Below are positions 57,440-64,000 of a DNA stretch of 64,000 nucleotides, piece after piece. The notes beneath the pieces were generated by a model that did no database searches, had not been told where the DNA came from, and saw nothing but the letters and a program-made list of their open reading frames with translations. The number at the start of each line of letters is the position of its first letter. The first letter of the stretch is position 1. Source of the stretch: Caballeronia sp. LZ062. Its GTDB lineage: Bacteria > Pseudomonadota > Gammaproteobacteria > Burkholderiales > Burkholderiaceae. The stretch spans positions 1,736,001-1,800,000 of the forward strand of contig NZ_JARTWB010000002.1 of assembly GCF_031450785.1 (NCBI RefSeq), in the 5' to 3' direction. Position numbers and translations under genes: made by a program.

Positions 57440-58659
57440 GCAGCGGACCGAAGACGATCAACATCGTGCAGGCATTCACGTCGCCCGGAAGCATCCGGCT
57501 GACGTCGCTGCCGCCGCTTTCGCTGTACGTGCATTTTCCGTGGTGCGTGCGCAAGTGCCCATATTGCGACTTCAACTCGCACGAGTGGAAGGACGATACG
57601 TTCCCCGAAGAACGCTATCTCGACGCCTTGCGCGCCGACCTCGAACGCGCGTTGCCGCTCGTCTGGGGACGGCAGGTGCATACCATTTTCATCGGCGGGG
57701 GCACGCCGTCGCTGCTGTCGGCCAAGGGCCTCGACAGGCTGCTTTCGGACGCGCGCGCGCTCTTGCCCATCGACGCCGACGCCGAAATCACGCTCGAAGC
57801 CAATCCCGGCACGTTCGAAGCGGCGAAGTTCGCGTCGTTCCGCGCGAGCGGCGTGAACCGGCTGTCCATCGGCATTCAGAGCTTCAACGAGGCGCATCTG
57901 AAGGCGCTCGGCCGTATCCATGACGCGACGCAGGCACAGCGCGCCGTCGAGATTGCGGCGAAGCATTTCGACAACTTCAATCTCGACCTGATGTTCGCGC
58001 TGCCGCAGCAGTCGCTCGACGAATGCCGGCGCGATATCGACACGGCGATTGCGTTCGCGCCGCCGCATCTGTCGCTGTATCACCTGACGATGGAGCCGAA
58101 CACGCTCTTCGCCAAATACCCGCCCGCCCTGCCCGACGACGATGCCGCCGCCGACATGCAGGACTGGATCCACGAGCGCACGCGCGATGCCGGCTACGAG
58201 CGCTACGAAGTGTCGGCGTATGCGAAGCCGCATCGGCAGAGCCGCCACAATCTCAATTACTGGCGCTTCGGCGACTACCTCGGCATCGGCGCGGGCGCGC
58301 ACACGAAGCTGTCGTTTCCGTCGAAGATCGTGCGGCAGGCGCGCTTCAAGCATCCCGCGACGTATATGGATTACGCGTTGTCGCCCACTGAAAGCGCGAT
58401 TCAGGAAGAGCGCGAAGTCGGCCCGCGCGATCTGCCGTTCGAGTTCATGCTGAACACGCTGCGGCTGGTAGAAGGCTTTCCGGTGCATGCTTTCGTGGAG
58501 CGCACGGGACTCGCGCTCTCGGCCATCGAGCCGGCGCTCGTCGAAGCAGAAAAGCGCGGCCTCATCACGCGGAATTTCGAGCGCATTGCGCCGACCGAGC
58601 GCGGCCAACGCTTCCTCAACGATTTGCAGGAGCTGTTCTTGCAGGATGCCGCAGAGTGA
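57436..58659 (+). CDS. hemW: HemW, radical-SAM family haem chaperone
   Basis: The 407-residue protein resembles HemN but belongs to HemW, which binds and transfers haem and lacks coproporphyrinogen oxidase activity. It has C37, C41 and C44 in FPWCVRKCPYCDFNSHE; the residue after the third cysteine is Asp-Phe-Asn rather than the Gly-Cys of HemN, which separates the two. GTG start at 57436, four-base overlap with rdgB; the stop overlaps the GTG of the next gene. True HemN is encoded at 18837. Confidence 0.94.
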   Translation: MSSGPKTINIVQAFTSPGSIRLTSLPPLSLYVHFPWCVRKCPYCDFNSHEWKDDTFPEERYLDALRADLERALPLVWGRQVHTIFIGGGTPSLLSAKGLDRLLSDARALLPIDADAEITLEANPGTFEAAKFASFRASGVNRLSIGIQSFNEAHLKALGRIHDATQAQRAVEIAAKHFDNFNLDLMFALPQQSLDECRRDIDTAIAFAPPHLSLYHLTMEPNTLFAKYPPALPDDDAAADMQDWIHERTRDAGYERYEVSAYAKPHRQSRHNLNYWRFGDYLGIGAGAHTKLSFPSKIVRQARFKHPATYMDYALSPTESAIQEEREVGPRDLPFEFMLNTLRLVEGFPVHAFVERTGLALSAIEPALVEAEKRGLITRNFERIAPTERGQRFLNDLQELFLQDAAE

Positions 58660-59879
58660 GCGCCCCGACGGTGGCGCCGGGTTCGGTCATGCGACATCGC
58701 CCGTTCGCGCTCTTCTGGACGGCGCGCGTGATGTCGTCCGTCGCGTTTCAGATGATGTCGGTCGCAATCGGCTGGCAGGTCTACTCGATCACGCACAGCG
58801 CGTTCGCGCTCGGTCTCGTCGGCCTCGCGCAGTTTCTGCCGATGTTCGTGCTGACGCTCGTCGTCGGGCACGTCGCGGATCGCTACGACCGGCGCACGAT
58901 TGCGTACGTCTGTCAGACGGTCGAGAGCATCGCGGCGCTCACGCTGTGTCTTTACGCGTGGCGCGGCTGGAATCACGCCGGCCCGATCTACGCGATCGCC
59001 GCGATCACGGGCGCGGCGCGCGCGTTCGAATCGCCGTCGATGGCGGCGCTTTTGCCGAACCTCGTCGCGAGAAAACAGTTGCAGCACGCAAGCGCCTGGT
59101 CGACTTCCGCGAATCAGACAGCGCAAATTCTCGGCCCCGCGATGGGCGGCCTGCTCTACGGCCTAGGCGCGCTGACGGTGTACGGCGCGGTGACGGTGGC
59201 GTTTCTCGTGGCGGCGTGCGCGGTCGGCGCGATCAAGATAGACAACGCCGTGCGCATGCGTGCGCCGCTTTCGTTCGAGGCGCTGTTCTCGGGCATCGCG
59301 TTTATTCGCAGCAAGCCGGTGATTCTTGGTGCGCTGTCGCTGGATCTTTTCGCGGTGCTGCTCGGCGGCGCCACGGCGCTGCTGCCCGTGTTCGCGCGGG
59401 ACATTCTGCATACTGGGCCGTGGGGACTCGGCATTCTGCGCGCGGCGCCTGCGGTGGGCGCGCTCGCCGGGTCCATCTGGCTCGCGCATTTTCCGCTGCG
59501 GCGGCGCGCGGGCACGGCGCTCTTTGCCGGCGTGATTGCGTTCGGCATCGCGACGATCGTCTTCGGGCTCTCGCGCAACGTCTATCTTTCGCTGGTTGCG
59601 CTGGCGGCGCTCGGTGCATCGGATGTGATCAGCGTGGTCGTGCGCATGTCGCTCGTGCAGTTGCAGACTCCGGACGATATGCGCGGCCGCGTCGGCGCGA
59701 TCAATTCGCTCTTTATCGGAACGTCGAATCAGCTTGGCGAATTCGAGTCCGGCATGACGGCTGGATTGTTCGGCGCGGTGCCGGCGGTGCTGATCGGCGG
59801 ATTGGGAACGATTATCGTCGCGATTCTGTGGATGCGGCTTTTTCCCGCGCTACGGGCGACGCGCACGCTCGAAGGCTGA
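58656..59879 (+). CDS. MFS exporter, EntS-like
   Basis: A 407-residue, 12-segment MFS protein with MRHRPFALFWTARVMSS at the start, VGHVADRYDRRTIAYV in the loop 2-3 position and a second-half MRGRVGAINSLFIGTSNQLGEFE, which is shared with EntS-type siderophore exporters. No siderophore genes are nearby, so the substrate is open. GTG start in the hemW stop. Confidence 0.85.
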   Translation: MSAPTVAPGSVMRHRPFALFWTARVMSSVAFQMMSVAIGWQVYSITHSAFALGLVGLAQFLPMFVLTLVVGHVADRYDRRTIAYVCQTVESIAALTLCLYAWRGWNHAGPIYAIAAITGAARAFESPSMAALLPNLVARKQLQHASAWSTSANQTAQILGPAMGGLLYGLGALTVYGAVTVAFLVAACAVGAIKIDNAVRMRAPLSFEALFSGIAFIRSKPVILGALSLDLFAVLLGGATALLPVFARDILHTGPWGLGILRAAPAVGALAGSIWLAHFPLRRRAGTALFAGVIAFGIATIVFGLSRNVYLSLVALAALGASDVISVVVRMSLVQLQTPDDMRGRVGAINSLFIGTSNQLGEFESGMTAGLFGAVPAVLIGGLGTIIVAILWMRLFPALRATRTLEG

Positions 59880-59923
59880 GGTCGCTCGACGCCGACGAGT
59901 TGCGCTACAATACGCGCCTTGCT

Positions 59924-60013
59924 GGAGGTGTGGCCGAGCGGTTTAAGGCACCGGTCTTGAAAACCGGCGAAGGAGCGATCCTTCCGTGAGTTCGAATCTC
60001 ACCGCCTCCGCCA
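59924..60013 (+). tRNA. tRNA-Ser (TGA)
   Basis: A 90-base type II tRNA with acceptor GGAGGTG/CGCCTCC, anticodon loop CTTGAAA giving TGA, a long variable arm (GAAGGAGCGATCCTTCC) and encoded CCA. TACAAT at 59906-59911 may be its -10. Confidence 0.95.
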
Positions 60014-60283
60014 GCATCGCCTCTCCGCTTGTTCCCCGCTGCCTGCAACAGCTGCGCGAAGAAGCGCTCGCTCGTCAACAACAAGCCCGGCAAGCCCGCT
60101 CGTTCCGGCCAGCGCAAATGCCCGCAACCGTGATAAAGAGCAAGTCGCCGCGCCGTCACATCGTTCGGAAGACTCAACAGTATCTATCCGAGGCTCTCGC
60201 GCCCCCACGATCATTCCGAAACAAGCGGGCTAGCTCCGATGCTCGATCCGACTGCCCCAGCGGCGGGAAAGTATCGCAAAGAG
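60014..60283. other. Gap after tRNA-Ser
   Basis: No gene recognised. I looked for a second copy of the tRNA 3' end (an integration mark) between here and 64000 and found none. Confidence 0.4.
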
Positions 60284-60421
60284 TTACTCATGCGGGAGTT
60301 GCAATCCCAGCGCTCCCCGTCTTGGACGAGCATTCACCATCGCACGAACACGCGCCCAAAATTCAGACAAACCGCATTGCGCCCCAATCGCCCGCCACGT
60401 ATCGTCGTGGAGCTTCTTCAC
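60284..60421 (-). CDS. Possible 45-residue protein or 3' remnant of a lost gene
   Basis: A leftward frame from a GTG at 60421 (GGGG six bases before it) to TAA at 60284 reads MKKLHDDTWRAIGAQCGLSE, then FWARVRAMVNARPRRG and LQLPHE. The mix of Trp, Gly, Cys and hydrophobic spacing looks like a real domain end rather than shadow coding. The same frame stays open further upstream to about 60490, into the terminator, so it could be the truncated end of an older, longer gene next to tRNA-Ser. Family unknown. Confidence 0.3.
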   Translation of the reverse strand: MKKLHDDTWRAIGAQCGLSEFWARVRAMVNARPRRGALGLQLPHE

Positions 60422-60471
60422 GCGTTCCCCCGTATCCGCGTGACGGGAGCCTTCAATGGTAGGTTGGCTTG

Positions 60472-60497
60472 GCCTCGCCGCGTGCGAGGCTTTTTTT
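60472..60497 (+). terminator. Intrinsic terminator, rightward
   Basis: GCCTCGC (60472-60478) pairs with GCGAGGC (60484-60490), followed by seven T. The only known rightward gene before it is tRNA-Ser, 460 bases away. Confidence 0.85.
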
Positions 60498-60586
60498 CGT
60501 CATCGGCGTCTCTTCAAACTCACTAAGTGAACGCCGCGCACTCTGCGTCATCTAACCGCGCTCATGGGAATACCGGAGCCCTGCCG

Positions 60587-60907
60587 ATGAAGCGCCCTCG
60601 CAACATCACACTTGTCCTGGCGCTCGCCGCCTGCTGCAGCCCGGCCTTGGTCCACGCGGACACATTGCCCAACGCGCAATGGCGCCTTGCCGACACCACG
60701 TTCTTCGACCTGATTCAGAACGGCTACGGCATCGTCGGCGTGACGAGCGTCGCCGCGCGCGGTTCGGGCTTGCCCGAGGACACGTACATCCTGCAGAAAA
60801 CGAACAGTGTGTACCGCTGCGTCGAAACGCGCGCCGCCGAATCTGCCGCCACGCGATCGACCTCGCCGCTGCACTGCGCCGAGCTCGTCAAGCCCTACTC
60901 CGACTAG
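60587..60907 (+). CDS. Small exported protein of unknown function
   Basis: A 106-residue protein with a signal peptide (MKRPRNITLVLALAACCSPA, cut after VHA) and a mature part of about 80 residues with ADTTFFDLIQNGYGIVG and two cysteines (YRCVET; LHCAELV) that can pair. Family not recognised. It converges on the 52-residue gene at 60936. Confidence 0.72.
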   Translation: MKRPRNITLVLALAACCSPALVHADTLPNAQWRLADTTFFDLIQNGYGIVGVTSVAARGSGLPEDTYILQKTNSVYRCVETRAAESAATRSTSPLHCAELVKPYSD

Positions 60908-60935
60908 CCCGGCGCGAACGTGCGCGCAACCGCGC

Positions 60936-61094
60936 TCAACCCACGGGCGGTTCGCCCTCGCCAGGCTGCTGGCCCGGATTGTCGTGCGGCGCCTGCTTGC
61001 GCCCTTGATCGTCACGCTCGGGCAGCTTGCTCTTCTCGTTATCGCTGTGCTCGGCAGGCTGCGCGTCGTCGGGACGATTGGTTTCACCGGTCAT
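60936..61094 (-). CDS. Small hydrophilic protein of 52 residues
   Basis: The frame MTGETNRPDDAQPAEHSDNE ... KQAPHDNPGQQPGEGEPPVG is preceded by a near-perfect AAGGAGGG five bases before the ATG. It is rich in Asp, Glu, Pro, Gln and Gly with no hydrophobic core, so it should be unfolded. Composition is like stress-related disordered proteins, but no family is recognised. Confidence 0.55.
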   Translation of the reverse strand: MTGETNRPDDAQPAEHSDNEKSKLPERDDQGRKQAPHDNPGQQPGEGEPPVG

Positions 61095-61227
61095 GACTCC
61101 CTCCTTGTACGTTCGAAGTATCGAAGTAACGGAGCAAAACCCGCACCCGGAAAGCGCTAATACCGGGTGGCTCCCGCAGCAGCTAGTATGTCGTTATCGC
61201 CCTGCGCGCCACTCGTCCTCACGAATC

Positions 61228-61725
61228 ATGATCGCGACGCCCGCATCGCCCGTCCGGATTACCGCGGCCTCACTTGGCATCGCGCTGTTGCTCGCGACGA
61301 CCGCCTGCACGATCACGCCGCCGCCGAGCGTCGTTCAGGCGCGCGCCGCCGCACCGTCCGCTGCGCCCGGCCTCACGCTCGATCAGTACAAATCGCGCAT
61401 CGCCGAGCGGATATTCGAGCGCAATCCGTCGCTCGTGCTGCACGGCACGCCGCAGGCGATGCTGCGGTCCTTCGTGCTCGTCACGTTCACGGTGGACCGT
61501 GGCGGGCGGCTCGTGCAGTCGTCCGTGTATCGGACGAATGGCGACGACGAAGCCGAAGCCACCGCGCTCGCCTCCCTGCGACGCGCCGCGCCGCTGCCGC
61601 CACCGCCCGCGCGCCTTTTAAACGGCAAAGGTCAGGTCGAATTGTTCGAAGGATGGATGTTCAACGACAACGGCCAGTTCCAGCTTCAGACCTCGCACTC
61701 GCCGCAAGCGACGAGCATCGACTAG
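61228..61725 (+). CDS. TonB C-terminal-domain lipoprotein
   Basis: A 165-residue lipoprotein: signal with lipobox LATTAC (Cys27), short Ala/Pro linker, then a TonB_C-like domain (VLVTFTVDRGGRLVQSSVYR; EAEATALASLRRAAPLPPPP; LFEGWMFNDNGQFQL). It lacks the membrane anchor and Pro-rich spacer of real TonB, so it is not an energy transducer of the classical kind. The neighbouring genes give no clue. Confidence 0.78.
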   Translation: MIATPASPVRITAASLGIALLLATTACTITPPPSVVQARAAAPSAAPGLTLDQYKSRIAERIFERNPSLVLHGTPQAMLRSFVLVTFTVDRGGRLVQSSVYRTNGDDEAEATALASLRRAAPLPPPPARLLNGKGQVELFEGWMFNDNGQFQLQTSHSPQATSID

Positions 61726-61741
61726 CGCGCATTGGTACAGA

Positions 61742-61771
61742 TTGGCGCTCGCGAGGCACGATCGTTATAAT
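61742..61771 (+). promoter_or_regulatory. Promoter upstream of the MHS transporter
   Basis: TTGGCG (61742-61747) and a perfect TATAAT (61766-61771), 18 bases apart. The leader would be about 230 nt. Confidence 0.6.
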
Positions 61772-62007
61772 TTTTGGCATCCCCCGCCGGCTCACCGCCG
61801 GCCCGGCCTTCGCCACGCGCTCACCCCGCGCGACGTGCGAAGCGCTCCTCGAGCGTGGCCCGCCCGCGCCAGCCTCGCGCATCACGCCCTGCGCAGCCCG
61901 AGCCATCGCGCCCGTCTCCCCAGACGCATGACGCAGCGCCCGTCGAGCACGATCCGCCGATGCGCGCGAGCAGTACACACGACACACACACGATAAACGG
62001 AGACACC

Positions 62008-63312
62008 ATGTCATCACCCTCGCTTTCCGCCGCCAAACCGGGCGACGGCGCCCAAAGCACCTCTCGCGTGATTTTCGCGAGTTTCATCGGCACCGCGATC
62101 GAGTTCTACGACTTCTACGTCTACGCGACCGCCGCCGCGCTCGTCATCGGGCCGGTGTTCTTTCCGCACGGCTCGCCCGCCGCGCAGGCGCTTTCCGCGT
62201 TCGTGACGTTCGGCATTGCGTTTCTCGCGCGGCCGGTCGGCTCGTTCCTGTTCGGGCATTTCGGCGATCGCGTCGGCCGCAAATCGACGCTCGTCGCCTC
62301 CTTGCTGGTGATGGGCCTCTCGACGACGCTCATCGGCTTGGTCCCCGGGTACGACTCCATCGGCGGCCTCGCGCCCGTGCTGCTGTGCGTCCTGCGCTTC
62401 GGGCAGGGCATCGGGCTCGGCGGCGAATGGGGCGGCGCGGCGCTGCTCGCCACCGAATACGCGCCGCAAGGCAAGCGCGGCCTCTTCGGGATGTTCCCGC
62501 AACTCGGTCCGTCGGTCGGTTTTCTGGCGTCGAACGGTCTCTTTTTCGGCCTCGCGCTCTCGCTGTCGGACGAGCAGTTTCGCAGCTGGGGCTGGCGCGT
62601 GCCGTTCCTCGTCAGCGCGGTGCTTGTGGCGCTCGGGCTCTATGTGCGGCTGAAGATCGCCGAGACGCCCGCGTTCCGTGCGGCGCTCGAACGCCAGGAA
62701 CGCGTGAAGGTGCCCATCGCGACGCTCTTCAGCCGCTATCTCGCGCCGACGCTTCTCGGTGCGCTCGCGATGGTCGTCTGCTACACGCTCTTCTACATCT
62801 CGACGGTCTTCTCGTTGTCGTACGGCGTCGCGACGCTGCATTTCTCGCGCGAGAAGTTCCTCGGGCTGCTGTGCTTCGCGGTGCTATTCATGGCGATTGC
62901 CACGCCCATCTCGGCTATCGCGAGCGACCGCTTCGGCCGCAAGCCGGTGCTGGCCGTCGGCTGCATCGCGGCAATCCTGTCCGGTTTCGCGATGTCCCCG
63001 CTCCTCGGCAGCGGCAACACCGCGTATGTGGCGCTCTTCCTGACCATCGAACTGTTTCTGATGGGCGCGACCTTTGCCCCGATGGGCGCGCTCCTGCCCG
63101 AACTCTTTCCGACGAACGTGCGCTACACCGGCGCCGGCGTCGCGTATAACCTCGGCGGGATTCTAGGTGCGTCCGTGGCGCCGTATATCGCGCAACTGCT
63201 CGCGAATCGCGGCGGGCTGGCGTGGGTAGGCGGATACGTGTCGGCGGCGGCGGCGGTCAGCCTGCTGGCGGTGCTCGCCATGCGCGAGACACGCGACATC
63301 GTGATGGAGTGA
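62008..63312 (+). CDS. MHS-family metabolite:proton symporter (MFS)
   Basis: A 434-residue, 12-segment transporter with the family's opening ASFIGTAIEFYDFYVYATAA, GHFGDRVGRKSTLVASLL in loop 2-3, RFGQGIGLGGEWGGAALL and a later SDRFGRKPVLAVG. The group includes ProP, KgtP and ShiA, which take up organic acids and compatible solutes; the substrate is not readable here. ATG 62008 follows CGGAGA. Confidence 0.9.
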   Translation: MSSPSLSAAKPGDGAQSTSRVIFASFIGTAIEFYDFYVYATAAALVIGPVFFPHGSPAAQALSAFVTFGIAFLARPVGSFLFGHFGDRVGRKSTLVASLLVMGLSTTLIGLVPGYDSIGGLAPVLLCVLRFGQGIGLGGEWGGAALLATEYAPQGKRGLFGMFPQLGPSVGFLASNGLFFGLALSLSDEQFRSWGWRVPFLVSAVLVALGLYVRLKIAETPAFRAALERQERVKVPIATLFSRYLAPTLLGALAMVVCYTLFYISTVFSLSYGVATLHFSREKFLGLLCFAVLFMAIATPISAIASDRFGRKPVLAVGCIAAILSGFAMSPLLGSGNTAYVALFLTIELFLMGATFAPMGALLPELFPTNVRYTGAGVAYNLGGILGASVAPYIAQLLANRGGLAWVGGYVSAAAAVSLLAVLAMRETRDIVME

Positions 63313-63346
63313 GGGCGGCGGTTACCGGTGTGCGTGGGCGCGGGCC

Positions 63347-63826
63347 GTCGAGGTTCGGCGGCCGGAGCGCGGAGTCGTGCGACGTCTAGACCGACGAGTG
63401 CGGCTATTAGGCTGCAACAGCGCGTTGACGTCGTGCACGGCCGTCGCTATTTTGCGGCGGGCATATAGCACCGCAAAGGCGCCGGAGTCGAAGCGGTGAG
63501 TCCGGTCAGCCATCACCGCGGACCGTGTGCGCGGGACGTCGCGATTTTGCGGTCGGCGTGTGGATCGGCGCAACCGACACTGCAACAGAGCGGCGGGTCT
63601 TTCGGCAATCACCCGTCAGTCGCGTCGGCGTGACGTCGCGATTCGCGTGCTCTTCCGCGCGACGAACTATCGAAGAAAAGCGGTTGGCTTCGGTCGGGGA
63701 TCAACCGCCTCGAGACCGCACGCCGAGGATGTCGCGCCTGCCAATCCGCGCACAACAGACACTGGCACCGAAGCGGCTGATCCGGTCACCGATCGCAGGT
63801 TGACGGCCAGCGTAGGATCGGCCTGC
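63347..63826. repeat. Degenerate tandem array of about 96-bp units with internal stem-loops
   Basis: Five units begin with GTCGc/a at 63347, 63443, 63538, 63635 and 63731 (spacing 96, 95, 97, 96). Neighbouring units share blocks such as GTCGCxATTTTGCGG at 63443 and 63538, CAACxGACACTGxxAC near 63571 and 63752, and AAGCGG near the middle of each. In three units the AAGCGG block opens an inverted repeat whose stem bases change together: GCGGTGA/TCACCGC (63493-63519), CGGGT/ACCCG (63594-63615) and GCGGTTG/CAACCGC (63680-63708). The array is not in a frame that makes a sensible protein on either strand. Confidence 0.65.
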
Positions 63827-63868
63827 GCCGCTTCCTGCCCGGCGCTCGCCTAGACATAGTCGCAACGC

Positions 63869-64000
63869 TCACCGCTCCCGCCGATGCACCGCATGCGCCG
63901 GCACGGGCCGTCGCTCGATCACGGCGCGCCGCTGCGCCGTCTCAACGCAGACCCGCGTCGCCTTCGCCGCCTTCCGCTCCGCCCAGAATCGCGCGAGCCA
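63869..64000 (-). CDS. Possible 3' end of a gene entering from the right edge
   Basis: The minus strand is open from 64000 to a TGA at 63869, reading WLARFWAERKAAKATRVCVE and ending VHRRER. The basic, Ala-rich end could be the tail of a protein whose body lies outside the window; with only 43 residues this is weak. Confidence 0.3.
   Translation of the reverse strand, partial: WLARFWAERKAAKATRVCVETAQRRAVIERRPVPAHAVHRRER

Noticed and set aside
59905..60177. Leftward frame containing GGEIRTHGRIAPSPVFKTG
   Set aside because: Antisense translation of tRNA-Ser, a frequent spurious protein.
63527..63853. 108-codon rightward frame and overlapping frames in the repeat array
   Set aside because: Unit lengths of 95 and 97 shift the frame, there is no ribosome site, and the translations have no consistent repeat unit.
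60014..64000. Attachment site or genomic island after tRNA-Ser
   Set aside because: No direct repeat of the tRNA 3' end and no integrase or other phage gene was seen up to the window edge.

Overview
The window is a high-GC stretch of a betaproteobacterial chromosome. Gene order, the OmpC-like porin ending in Arg-His-Phe, the RibBX-type riboflavin gene and the SpoT/RpoZ/Gmk/YicC block all point to Burkholderiaceae, most likely Paraburkholderia or Caballeronia (inference; no 16S gene is present). Most of it is ordered core genome, with one clearly accessory-looking operon and several unannotated RNA or small-protein candidates.

Layout. 1-564: 3' end of a small unknown protein. 690-6313: tetrapyrrole and riboflavin genes (hemL, ribD, ribE, ribBX, ribH) ending in nusB, followed by an aminotransferase. 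7605-9340: a lytic transglycosylase and a long intergenic region holding a candidate small RNA. 9341-13583: ubiD, an R. etli-type asparaginase and a LysE exporter in one overlapping unit, facing a serine/threonine dehydratase. 13698-15263: a proline-rich exported protein, a 53-residue gene and a long gap. 15264-18697: yggT, tRNA-Gly, trmB, uppP and two small genes. 18837-22486: hemN, an amidase, dsbB. 22732-31534: a purine-catabolism block (xdhABC, adenine/adenosine deaminase, AzgA-type permease, guanine deaminase), which takes adenine and guanine to xanthine and on to urate.

32114-39398 (minus strand) is a seven-gene, mostly overlapping operon for a C-P compound: PEP mutase fused to a nucleotidyltransferase, phosphonopyruvate decarboxylase, 2-aminoethylphosphonate transaminase, a second nucleotidyltransferase, a flippase-like membrane protein, a 2-oxoglutarate/Fe(II) oxygenase and a CDP-alcohol phosphotransferase. 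Together these read as synthesis, nucleotidyl activation, possible hydroxylation, lipid attachment and membrane translocation of an aminoethylphosphonate head group: a phosphonolipid pathway.

40414-50414: pepN, fbp, tRNA-Thr, a periplasmic chorismate mutase, a DEDDh exonuclease/GIY-YIG fusion, a small protein, a well-formed candidate small RNA (48102-48184, minus) and the porin whose ribosome-binding region it can pair with, then greB. 50539-55790: two identical tRNA-Arg genes, a DUF2591-like protein, and spoT, rpoZ, gmk and yicC. 56059-59879: rph, rdgB, hemW and an MFS exporter, with overlapping reading frames. 59924-64000: tRNA-Ser, small exported proteins, a TonB-C lipoprotein, an MHS-type transporter, and a degenerate array of about 96-bp repeats with stem-loops near the right edge.
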